DNA of 27,162 nucleotides from a virus, in the IMG/VR virus record IMGVR_UViG_3300021389_000126, positions 1-27,162 of that record, one strand, 5' to 3'. The notes beneath the pieces are model-generated. The model saw nothing but the letters and a program-made list of their open reading frames with translations, did no database searches and was not told where the DNA came from. Below are positions 20,331 through 26,806 of the stretch, one piece after another (the stretch's first letter is position 1; each line of letters opens with the position of its first letter). A program made the translations under genes and the position numbers.

Positions 20331-20415
20331 CTTTTTCTTTTTTGTTTATTTGTTTCTCTAGGTATTTCTTTAGTTTAGTCAAGTTCTTGTCCTTTGGTTT
20401 GTATCTTGCTTTCAT
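20320..20415 (-). CDS. Tiny basic protein (31 aa)
   Basis: ATG at 20415-20413, TAG at 20322-20320. The sequence MKARYKPKDKNLTKLKKYLE is followed by KQINKKEKDGK: thirteen lysines in 31 residues and one amphipathic helix. It starts 2 nt after the stop of the connector gene and overlaps the 63-aa gene by 11 nt. Short, so the coding call rests on the packing of the operon. Possibly a DNA- or capsid-associated peptide. Confidence 0.45.
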   Translation of the reverse strand: MKARYKPKDKNLTKLKKYLEKQINKKEKDGK

Positions 20416-20417
20416 AT

Positions 20418-20918
20418 CTATAATACCCATCCTTGAAATGTCGCATCGTGGTCAGGGTGTATATCATCATTTATGTTAGACGTATATTCAGGATAGCTAG
20501 ACTGGTTAAAAGACATATAGTCAATAAACCTTCTAGTATAGTATTCAGCAATATCTCTCTCCTTAGAAACTAAGTAATCTACCTCGTCTTTTGATACTAC
20601 TTCTGAGTTCTCGCTAGTGTGCTTATATATACCTCCATTTTTAATAGAGTAAGCAGCAAACGGCAAATAGTCCACCATAGCAAAGTGAATAAGCATAGGC
20701 TGAATGTAACTATTTACTAGTGTCAAATAGTCTCCTGATAGCGTTCCTGCTACTATATCTGCAGATATTTTATCATAGAGCTTAGAACCTAGATAGTTTT
20801 TAACGTGTATCTCTTGGGCTATTTTTATAAATTGAATGAACTTGTCAGTATCTACATTACCATCTAGGATGCTATTGCGTACTAAGTCTGTTCTTGTTAT
20901 GAATAGTGCTATTGCCAT
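20418..20918 (-). CDS. Head-tail connector/adaptor protein, DUF6712-like (166 aa)
   Basis: 166 aa. ALFITRTDLVRNSILDGNVD, DKFIQFIKIAQEIHVKNYLG and YIQPMLIHFAMVDYLPFAAY are the conserved elements I associate with DUF6712-type head completion proteins of Bacteroidota phages. It is a helical adaptor like the gp6 or gp15 class that sits under the portal, with 'D-x-D-x-F-x-x-x-I-x-x-A-Q-x-x-x-i-x-x-x-L-G-x-x-L-Y' as signature. It starts directly after the portal gene stop (20919), as expected for a connector. Confidence is good for role class and less for the exact family. Confidence 0.72.
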   Translation of the reverse strand: MAIALFITRTDLVRNSILDGNVDTDKFIQFIKIAQEIHVKNYLGSKLYDKISADIVAGTLSGDYLTLVNSYIQPMLIHFAMVDYLPFAAYSIKNGGIYKHTSENSEVVSKDEVDYLVSKERDIAEYYTRRFIDYMSFNQSSYPEYTSNINDDIHPDHDATFQGWVL

Positions 20919-22721
20919 TTATCTTTTATTTACAAATCCATTATTAGGCATATCAGTAGGTCTAGTAGCTACTTTCTTGTCATTAGTCTCAGGCTTGAAC
21001 CCATCTTTTCTTGCTTGGTTTACGCTTATCTCAGCATTAGGGTTTGTAGCATCAGGATTTACTCCTTTAGCCATATAAGTCTTTCTCATCCAAAAATGAT
21101 GACAAGAACCTCCACCCTTATAAAGCCAAATATCATAAGTATCAGCACCATTTAAACCCCATCCTGCATTAACTGCTCTTTGAGACATTTGCTGAATATC
21201 CTCTTTACGATATATTTTCTTTGCAGCTACCATCTTTCTACAGAAGTCTCTAGATACATTTTCTCCATTCTTTTTAGTAGTCTGTAAAGGAGCGTATTGG
21301 TATCTTACTTTGAATCTTAGATTCTCTATCTCTCCATCTTGCTCACTCTTAGCATTAGGTCTAGCAGAACCAGTAGAAGCTAATCCAATCATCTTGTCAA
21401 GACTTTCCTCTGTATCGTAATCTACAGGTCTCTCATCTACAAGCTCCCACTCGTCAAGATTCTCATCCTCTCCAAAGTCAGTCATAAAATCTGCTAACTC
21501 AGCATCTACCTTAGGTTTGTCGCTTGACATCTTAACCCCAGTTTCTTCTTCTCTAGTTTCCTTATCTACCACATTATCTAAGTCTGTAAACTCTAGCGGT
21601 TGTAAGGTCTTAAAGTATAGATTTAAGGAGATATTATTATAAGCTAGTATTTGGTCAAAGGCATCTATCAAAAGTGTCTGAAATGGTCTAATAACGGTGT
21701 TATCCATTAATGTAGAAGCCGTCTCTATTTCTTCTGCGTTGTTTCCTAATCCTGATGAGTCTTTAATACCCAAAAGCATAGGAGACACAACCCTATGAGC
21801 TACCATTATTTTCTTAGAACTCTCATCAGATAAGAATTGATATTGTTGGTGTGCATCTGATAGTTGTACAGGCTCAATACTAGCAGCAGTCTCAGCATTA
21901 TCATTAAAAGAAAGTATAAACTTCCCTGAGTTGCTAGAACCTGCAAATTTTTGGTGTATCTTGTTTTCTATTAGTTGTCTCTCCTCCTCATTAGGTACTC
22001 CATTATTGAAGTTAATAAGCATAGAAGGTGCAAGACCATTCATAATGTTGTTTAGGTGGTAGTTAGATATTTCTTCTTCTAACTCAGCGTACTGTAAACC
22101 TCCTTGATAGTCTACTGGAGAGTAGTAATAGAATCCTGCTCTGTAAGGCTTTACAAATAAAATCTCAATAGCTTCTTTAGAGAACCCAAATGCAGGTATT
22201 CTCTGAGGCTCATCTGCAGGCTTTATTTTAGTCCAATCCTTAAAGTAGTAGTAAGCCTCTATATCTCCATCCTCATTGCACTTCTCAGCTCTAAGAGTCT
22301 CTACAGGCATATGCTCTACTTGTACAATTTTAGACCTATCCTTAGAATAGATTACTTGCATTGCACATCCTCCCATTAGTTTAAGGTCATATACTAGCTT
22401 TCTAGTACAGTCCTTAGTAAACAAGGTTTTCATTTGTGCATATTGGTCAGGCTTTCTATTAGAATCTGTAGCATCTAATCCCTTACCATATATCATCTCT
22501 GAAATTCCATTGATAATAGCATTATTAGTAGGAGAACCATTATATCTGTCTATAAGAAACTGATAGTAGTTATTGTCAGCACCATACGATACATAGTCTT
22601 TACCCCTAACCTCAGATACTTTAGGAGAAGTGTAAGTACTTAAATTAACAATACTTACCTCTTGCTTCCTATTCTGCACGTTTTTGTTTATAGCCTTAAC
22701 TATATTGTTTGTTCTTTTCAT
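20919..22721 (-). CDS. Portal protein with extra C-terminal domain (600 aa)
   Basis: 600 aa dodecameric DNA gate of the head. The first 420 residues carry portal-type features: WING-like start with DNNYYQFLIDRYNGSPTNNA, IINGISEMIYGKGL, then VKPYRAGFYYYSPVDYQGGL and the stem-clip part around HLNNIMNGLAPSML; SGLGNNAEEIETA marks the conserved region before the crown. After an acidic linker (about 430-470) a distinct C-terminal domain begins, with FKVRYQYAPLQ, RDFCRKMVAAKKIYRKEDI, and YDIWLYKGGGSCHHFWMRKT. This last part looks like a separate domain, also known to me as part of other virion proteins in Bacteroidota phages. Overlaps the 115-aa gene by 4 nt. Unusual position after capsid and tube. 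Confidence 0.82.
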   Translation of the reverse strand: MKRTNNIVKAINKNVQNRKQEVSIVNLSTYTSPKVSEVRGKDYVSYGADNNYYQFLIDRYNGSPTNNAIINGISEMIYGKGLDATDSNRKPDQYAQMKTLFTKDCTRKLVYDLKLMGGCAMQVIYSKDRSKIVQVEHMPVETLRAEKCNEDGDIEAYYYFKDWTKIKPADEPQRIPAFGFSKEAIEILFVKPYRAGFYYYSPVDYQGGLQYAELEEEISNYHLNNIMNGLAPSMLINFNNGVPNEEERQLIENKIHQKFAGSSNSGKFILSFNDNAETAASIEPVQLSDAHQQYQFLSDESSKKIMVAHRVVSPMLLGIKDSSGLGNNAEEIETASTLMDNTVIRPFQTLLIDAFDQILAYNNISLNLYFKTLQPLEFTDLDNVVDKETREEETGVKMSSDKPKVDAELADFMTDFGEDENLDEWELVDERPVDYDTEESLDKMIGLASTGSARPNAKSEQDGEIENLRFKVRYQYAPLQTTKKNGENVSRDFCRKMVAAKKIYRKEDIQQMSQRAVNAGWGLNGADTYDIWLYKGGGSCHHFWMRKTYMAKGVNPDATNPNAEISVNQARKDGFKPETNDKKVATRPTDMPNNGFVNKR

Positions 22722-23065
22722 ATTATAATGTAATCATTATCATAGGTGTCCTCAGAAATGTAAACATTTTTGTTTACTGAGTAGTAGTCATTTGTATCTT
22801 GGTCTATATCTTGGTCTGTACAGAATATCTTGTCTCTGTATATTACGTTTCCTGAAACCAAGACCTTCATATCATAAAACCTACCCTCTGTTAAAGAAAA
22901 TGAATGAGTAAGGCTCATATACTCTCCTGACTTACCCAAATCTACCTCCTCACTAGTCTCTGTATTTGTACTATCATCTCTTAGTAAGAGAGTACCACTA
23001 ATTGCATATTCTCTAGGAATAAACAAGATAGTTTGGTCATCTGTACTTGTGGTTAAGTGTTTCAT
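22718..23065 (-). CDS. Small virion-associated protein candidate (115 aa)
   Basis: 115 aa, beta-rich: QTILFIPREYAISGTLLLRD, then a strand pair around YMSLTHSFSLTEGRFYDMKV, LVSGNVIYRDKIFCTDQDID and the end NKNVYISEDTYDNDYIII. The segments G-x-x-Y-x-x-x-V and KIFCTDQ with the final DNDYIII form a pattern found in small structural genes of related phages. Stop overlaps the portal start by 4 nt. A CGTTATATA element ends 3 nt before its ATG, with a terminator upstream, so a transcription unit for portal and connector may begin here. Confidence 0.65.
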   Translation of the reverse strand: MKHLTTSTDDQTILFIPREYAISGTLLLRDDSTNTETSEEVDLGKSGEYMSLTHSFSLTEGRFYDMKVLVSGNVIYRDKIFCTDQDIDQDTNDYYSVNKNVYISEDTYDNDYIII

Positions 23066-23068
23066 ACT

Positions 23069-23081
23069 TATATAACGTATT
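23069..23081 (-). promoter_or_regulatory. CGTTATATA element upstream of the portal unit
   Basis: Minus-strand AATACGTTATATA, the same 13-mer as at 4471-4483 and 6531-6543, ending 3 nt before the ATG at 23065. A terminator lies about 27 nt upstream. The same order (terminator, element, ATG) occurs before the tail chaperone. Confidence 0.5.
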
Positions 23082-23107
23082 ATTTCTTGCTTTTTGTATT
23101 ATATAGC

Positions 23108-23134
23108 AAAAAAAACCCCACCATAAGGCAGGGT
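23108..23134 (-). terminator. Rho-independent terminator after the tail tube gene
   Basis: Minus strand: ACCCTGCC pairs with GGTGGGGT (8 bp including two G-T pairs) around the loop TTAT, followed by eight T residues. It lies 25 nt after the stop of the 174-aa gene. Confidence 0.75.
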
Positions 23135-23159
23135 CTTAAATATTGTAACTAGATTTTAG

Positions 23160-23684
23160 TTACGCAGTTGGGTCAATAGCAGTATAAGTAGCTAAAGCAG
23201 GTGCAGCATCACAAAAGAATGGTGGTGCAGTTTCCTGAGCAGTAAGTGTTAATGTGAATCCTGATAGGTCTCCCATAGCAGCACCAGTAGCAATAGAACC
23301 ACCAGTTACCTCAGCACCGTGTTCTTTACCTACTAAGAAAAAGTTACCATTGTAATCCTCAATAACTATCTGAGGTCTCCCTGCAGCTAATAATTTGATT
23401 TCTTCTTGTGTTGCTTTGTCTAAGAAAGTGAAAGTAGCACTAAGAGTAGACTCATAGAAAGTAGTGCCATTTTCTCTAGATGAGTTAATAGCAGTCTCTA
23501 AACTAGAGTTCCCTTTGATTTCGTATTTGTAGAACTCCTCTGAACCGTTGAAAGAGATTTCTCCTGCAGTTGGTGTTAAAGAAGCAATATTGGTAGCGTC
23601 ATAGTTAGAGAAGTAGATGCTTTTAAGTCCACCTACTGCACTCTTACAAGGCAATACTCTACCGTTTGTAATTGAACAAGACAT
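23160..23684 (-). CDS. Tail tube protein candidate (174 aa)
   Basis: 174 aa. It starts MSCSITNGRVLPCKSAVGGL then KSIYFSNYD, has the strand FYESTLSATFTFLDKATQEE and KLLAAGRPQIVIEDYNGNFF, and closes with GGSIATGAAMGDLSGFTLTL and TAQETAPPFF. A compact beta-sandwich with the 'G-x-A-x-G-D-l-x-G-f-t-l-t-l-t-g-x-E' end is the usual look of major tail tube proteins. It is flanked by two terminators (23108-23134 and 23709-23748), which suits a gene expressed at a level set separately from capsid and portal. A capsid-associated role is the alternative, given its place after the capsid gene. Confidence 0.6.
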   Translation of the reverse strand: MSCSITNGRVLPCKSAVGGLKSIYFSNYDATNIASLTPTAGEISFNGSEEFYKYEIKGNSSLETAINSSRENGTTFYESTLSATFTFLDKATQEEIKLLAAGRPQIVIEDYNGNFFLVGKEHGAEVTGGSIATGAAMGDLSGFTLTLTAQETAPPFFCDAAPALATYTAIDPTA

Positions 23685-23708
23685 ATTTTTAAGGTTTTTA
23701 GATTAATT

Positions 23709-23748
23709 AAAAAAGGGCAGGCAGGTCTTTTATGGACTTACCTACCCC
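23709..23748 (-). terminator. Strong Rho-independent terminator after the major capsid gene
   Basis: Minus strand: GGGTAGGTAAGTC faces GACCTGCCTGCCC, 13 positions with one mismatch and two G-T pairs, loop of 7 nt, then TTTTTT. It lies about 22 nt after the capsid gene stop, so it probably lowers read-through into the tube gene. Confidence 0.85.
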
Positions 23749-23770
23749 TTATTTTATTTATTTTAACTTA

Positions 23771-24700
23771 TTAAGAGTAAAGAACGATGTCGCTTCCGAT
23801 ACCGTACTCAACACCTGAAGTAAATCTCATAATTACTCTCACATTTTGAGAACCATCTAAGTCTCCCATATCTAAAACTTTTACCTCGTTGTGGTCAGAT
23901 AATAAACCAGTTCCAAAGAATAAGTTAGATTTCTCAGCAGCTACCATAGTGTTGTCAGCTAATCCGTTAGCAACAAAGATTTTTACACCATCAAAAGATA
24001 ATGCACCGTTGTTCCACCATTGAGTTCCCTCAGCGTTCACACCGTTTGCACCTAATCCTGCAGCTCCAAATCCTCCTAAAGCTCTTACATAAGCTCTAGC
24101 TACGTTTTGAGATACATAGATATATAAATCCTCTTTTCCGTATAATGCAGAAGGGATAGCATCTACTACTTTACCCATCTCGTCAATTACGTTAGCAGCA
24201 GTAACAGTAGTTCCTGTAACATCAATTACATCAGCGTCAGCAGACATTTTAGTAACTAATCCATCAAATTCTCCTGTGTTAGCATTAACACCTCTCCAAA
24301 TGCTTTGCTCAGTTTTCTCAGCAACTAATCCTGCAACGTGTGCAACTAAGAAGTCAGAGAAAGAAGGAGGCAAGTTATCATATGTAGACATTCCCATTTG
24401 AGCAGCTTCCCAGTCAGAACGGAAGTCTTTTTTACATAATTCTAAGTTCACTTGGAACTCCTCAGGTTGTAAGATTCTTTCAGTTAAAGTAACTGTAGCA
24501 GTATCAGTAAAATCACAAGATGCGTCTTTGATTACGTTTGAATCAGTAGCAACTTTTTTGATTACTTCTTTGTACTTTACGTTTGGTTTAACTGTGATAC
24601 CACCATTGTTTAAGGTAGCACCTGATAATAACGCAGCAGCAATGTATTCATTTGCAAACTGACCTGCGTATGTAGTTGTAATGCTAGTAGTTGTAGCCAT
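23771..24700 (-). CDS. Major capsid protein, HK97-fold (309 aa)
   Basis: 309 aa. The N-terminus (ATTTSITTTYAGQFANEYIA) and the middle FSDFLVAHVAGLVAEKTEQS then IWRGVNANTGEFDGL correspond to the spine helix and following loop of HK97-type capsids ('f...a..i...e...i..G'). Later segments DLYIYVSQNVARAYVRALGG and FDGVKIFVANGLADNTMVAA ('G-x-p-v-x-x-x-x-g-m-x-x-g-x-x-x-a') and the end VRVIMRFTSGVEYGIGSDIV complete the fold. It follows scaffold and protease genes and is followed by the strongest terminator in the window, as expected for the most abundant virion protein. Confidence 0.88.
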   Translation of the reverse strand: MATTTSITTTYAGQFANEYIAAALLSGATLNNGGITVKPNVKYKEVIKKVATDSNVIKDASCDFTDTATVTLTERILQPEEFQVNLELCKKDFRSDWEAAQMGMSTYDNLPPSFSDFLVAHVAGLVAEKTEQSIWRGVNANTGEFDGLVTKMSADADVIDVTGTTVTAANVIDEMGKVVDAIPSALYGKEDLYIYVSQNVARAYVRALGGFGAAGLGANGVNAEGTQWWNNGALSFDGVKIFVANGLADNTMVAAEKSNLFFGTGLLSDHNEVKVLDMGDLDGSQNVRVIMRFTSGVEYGIGSDIVLYS

Positions 24701-24718
24701 TTTTATTTAGTTTTAAGT

Positions 24719-25315
24719 TTATTTATTAATGTTAGCAATTCTTGCAAATACTCTGTCTTGGATAGACTGTGGTCTGTTTTGACCGAATGTTACTTTCTTA
24801 GTTTCAACATTCCCCTCAGGATTGTGCTTCAATGGAGCAGCAGCAGGTGTAGATGATAACTCCTCTTTTACCTGAGCTTCTACTTCTGCAGTTTGTGCAG
24901 CCATATCCTCTTTATCCTTAATCATAGCTTTGATTTCTTCAATCATAGATTTAACCTCAGCTAGTTCTTCTTTAGTAGCATAGCTTAACTCCTCAGCAGC
25001 TTCTACTTCTTCTTCAGGAGCTTCTTCTCCCTCTAATTCTTTGATTTCTTTGATGATACCTTCAGATTCTACAACTAGAACCATTCCATCCTCTAAAGCA
25101 TACTCTCCAACTGGTAAGGCAATTTTATCCTCCTCAGTTACGATAAATACTTCAGCTTCAGGAGCAAATTCTTCTGCTTCAATGATAGTACCATTCTCTA
25201 GGGTCATTTGAGCTAACTTTGTTTCCTCAGTAGATTGCTCTACTTGAATCTCCTCAGATAATTCAATCCCTAGAACGCTTTTAATTTCTTTTAGCATCTC
25301 TAATGGGTTTTTCAT
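24719..25315 (-). CDS. Capsid scaffold-like protein (198 aa)
   Basis: 198 aa, very acidic (about 50 Glu). The start NPLEMLKEIKSVLGIELSEE is helical; the middle MTLENGTIIEAEEFAPEAEV then FIVTEEDKIALPVGEYALED is a beta domain also found in other phage head scaffolds of this group; residues about 105-150 form a coiled coil (EELAEVKSMIEEIKAMIKD). The end (QSIQDRVFARIANIN) is basic, as in scaffolds that bind the capsid shell. Position between two helical proteins and the major capsid gene, in the order expected for scaffold, supports the call. CGTTATATA-type element just before the ATG. Confidence 0.75.
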   Translation of the reverse strand: MKNPLEMLKEIKSVLGIELSEEIQVEQSTEETKLAQMTLENGTIIEAEEFAPEAEVFIVTEEDKIALPVGEYALEDGMVLVVESEGIIKEIKELEGEEAPEEEVEAAEELSYATKEELAEVKSMIEEIKAMIKDKEDMAAQTAEVEAQVKEELSSTPAAAPLKHNPEGNVETKKVTFGQNRPQSIQDRVFARIANINK

Positions 25316-25318
25316 ATT

Positions 25319-25331
25319 TATATAACGGTTA
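25319..25331 (-). promoter_or_regulatory. CGTTATATA element upstream of the scaffold-capsid unit
   Basis: Minus-strand TAACCGTTATATA ends 3 nt before the ATG at 25315. It keeps the CGTTATATA core but differs from the other three copies upstream of it (C for A before CG). Confidence 0.45.
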
Positions 25332-25372
25332 ATAATTATTATTTTGCATTTTTAAAGATGTACAATCTCTAT

Positions 25373-25657
25373 TTAGCTAAGTTTCTGCTCTAAATCCCTG
25401 AAAAATTTTCCAGCTTGAATTAATTTAGAGTCTAATTGAATACCAAGTTCGTTTGCCTTTTTTTCAAGTTCTCTAAAATCATACTCCCTTTTGGAAGCTA
25501 TATTTATTAATGCTTTTAGTTTACCTTGAGCAATTTCAGCATCTTTTATTAAATCTTGTGCCAAAGCCAGCTCTACCTTTTCAGAGGATAGCTCTTGCTT
25601 AATATCTTGAGTATATAGTTTAGCAAGTCTTTGATTAACATTTTTTTGTGTGTTCAT
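25373..25657 (-). CDS. Helical head-region protein, paralogue of the 114-aa neighbour (94 aa)
   Basis: 94 aa, helical. NTQKNVNQRLAKLYTQDIKQ is followed by QELSSEKVELALAQDLIKDA, and later by REYDFRELEKKANELGIQLD. The element Q-E-L-S-(S/A)-E-K-V-E-L-A-L recurs in the upstream 114-aa protein, as does K-A-(N/K)-E-L-G-(I/V)-x-(L/I)-D-S. Such proteins often lie next to prohead protease genes in Bacteroidota phages and may be internal head or scaffold helpers; the function is not known. 10 nt separate the two genes. Confidence 0.65.
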   Translation of the reverse strand: MNTQKNVNQRLAKLYTQDIKQELSSEKVELALAQDLIKDAEIAQGKLKALINIASKREYDFRELEKKANELGIQLDSKLIQAGKFFRDLEQKLS

Positions 25658-25667
25658 ATCTTGGTTT

Positions 25668-26012
25668 TTAATTTATTATAGAAATCATATTTCTCATAGC
25701 TTTTATATCATCACTAGGATTAAACCCTTTAATTCTTGAGTCAATATCAACACCTAACTCTTTGGCTTTTTGTTCTATTTCACTTTTCTTTTTAATTAAA
25801 GGTTCAAAAGAATTTATATTTGCCTTTATTTTTTGAACTAGTTTATTTTTTTCAGTCTCAAGATTAGCAAAGTCAGTTGTTAATTTATCCATTTCTTTTA
25901 TTGCTTGAGTATATTCTTGCTTAAAATCATCTACTAAAGCTAACTCTACCTTCTCAGCAGATAACTCTTGTTTGGAGAATAGTTTATTATAAACTGTTTT
26001 GTGTGTACTCAT
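25668..26012 (-). CDS. Helical head-region protein, paralogue of the 94-aa neighbour (114 aa)
   Basis: 114 aa, mostly coiled coil. STHKTVYNKLF is followed by SKQELSAEKVELALVDDF and a long charged helix with EMDKLTTDFANLETEKNK, and by KKKSEIEQKAKELGVDIDSR. The first 30 residues and the K-A-K-E-L-G-V-D-I-D-S element align with the 94-aa protein downstream, so the pair came from a tandem duplication, with an extra coiled-coil stretch here. Likely a head assembly or internal virion protein by position. Confidence 0.65.
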   Translation of the reverse strand: MSTHKTVYNKLFSKQELSAEKVELALVDDFKQEYTQAIKEMDKLTTDFANLETEKNKLVQKIKANINSFEPLIKKKSEIEQKAKELGVDIDSRIKGFNPSDDIKAMRNMISIIN

Positions 26013-26034
26013 TATTTATTTATTTAAGATTTAT

Positions 26035-26184
26035 TTATGACTTACGATATATGTTTCCTATTCCTTGAGCCCATAAAGAACCATCACAACACTTTCTAGA
26101 GTAGGTGTTCTCATCTTTACATAGGCAGCCTCTAGAGCTTCCCTTTGGACTTGTTCTACTTGGTGTTTTATCCTCTTTAAGCAT
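26035..26184 (-). CDS. Small Cys-rich conserved protein (49 aa)
   Basis: I take the ATG at 26184-26182, giving 49 aa: MLKEDKTPSRTSPKGSSRG, then CLCKDENTYSRKCCDGSLWA and QGIGNIYRK. Cys at 20, 22, 32 and 33 (C-x-C and CC) suggest zinc binding. The pattern R-G-C-L-C-x-D-x-x-T-Y-S-x-K-C-C-D-G-S-L-x-A-Q-G is recurrent as a stand-alone small protein in Bacteroidota phages. It overlaps the 209-aa gene by 8 nt. A longer frame to 26235 exists but overlaps that gene further. Function unknown. Confidence 0.68.
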   Translation of the reverse strand: MLKEDKTPSRTSPKGSSRGCLCKDENTYSRKCCDGSLWAQGIGNIYRKS

Positions 26185-26806
26185 AGCTTTGTGTTTTTTG
26201 TATAAAGTAAACAATGTCCCATATCTGAGCTGCACCGCCTGTTGCTACTATTTTCCAATTAGACCCATTGTCTACAAAATGTTGGTCTGCATAGTATTGG
26301 AATACTTGGTGGAACTCGTGTGCTACATCATTACCTTTTGGGAATGGTATATCTACTCCTACTCTTTCATATGGAGTTCCATTTGTAGCATCTAACTGAA
26401 GTCTTAAATATGTCTGATTAGCATTAGGTGCAGAACACTTAAAGACAATAGTCATTACATACACATCATTTAGATTGTCTGCCAATACCTTTCTTGTTGT
26501 ACCGTTATAATAATCTATTCCGTTATAACTTCTATAAACATTTTCAGCGTTGTTTGGCATTTCAATAGAAACACCATCAGCTAAAGTCAGTTTGCTTGTT
26601 TCTGTGAAAACATCGTCATCGTATCTTGCCCATCCTAACCCTGAACCTATACCTGATTGAGGATATAATTTAACCCACTCTCCATTATAGACAGTCCATA
26701 CTCCTGACTCAGTAGTAACAAATGCTCCCTCCTCAATGTTATATTGATTCCTGATTGCATCACTATCTACATCTACTTGTACTTTGTATGAGGTGTTCTT
26801 AATCAT
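26177..26806 (-). CDS. Probable head decoration/fibre protein (209 aa)
   Basis: 209 aa. After SYKVQVDVDSDAIRNQYNIE there is a compact segment with VTTESGVWTVYNGEWVKLYP (aromatic beta repeat), then a jelly-roll-like part: DVYVMTIVFKCSAPNANQTY, LRLQLDATNGTPYERVGVDI, HQVFQYYADQHF and ATGGAAQIWDIVYFIQKTQS. A TNF-like beta sandwich of this shape, next to capsid assembly genes, resembles head-fibre or decoration proteins. It overlaps the protease gene by 8 nt and is followed by the small Cys-rich gene. Call is inferred from fold pattern and position. Confidence 0.55.
   Translation of the reverse strand: MIKNTSYKVQVDVDSDAIRNQYNIEEGAFVTTESGVWTVYNGEWVKLYPQSGIGSGLGWARYDDDVFTETSKLTLADGVSIEMPNNAENVYRSYNGIDYYNGTTRKVLADNLNDVYVMTIVFKCSAPNANQTYLRLQLDATNGTPYERVGVDIPFPKGNDVAHEFHQVFQYYADQHFVDNGSNWKIVATGGAAQIWDIVYFIQKTQSYA

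Noticed and set aside
26058-26258. 66-aa minus-strand frame overlapping the Cys-rich small gene
   Set aside because: Same DNA in another frame; the Cys-rich frame from 26184 matches a recurrent small phage protein pattern, this one does not.
26105-26395. 96-aa plus-strand frame with hydrophobic sequence
   Set aside because: Antisense to the decoration protein and the Cys-rich gene, both of which have better support; the hydrophobic character is a by-product of the opposite frame.
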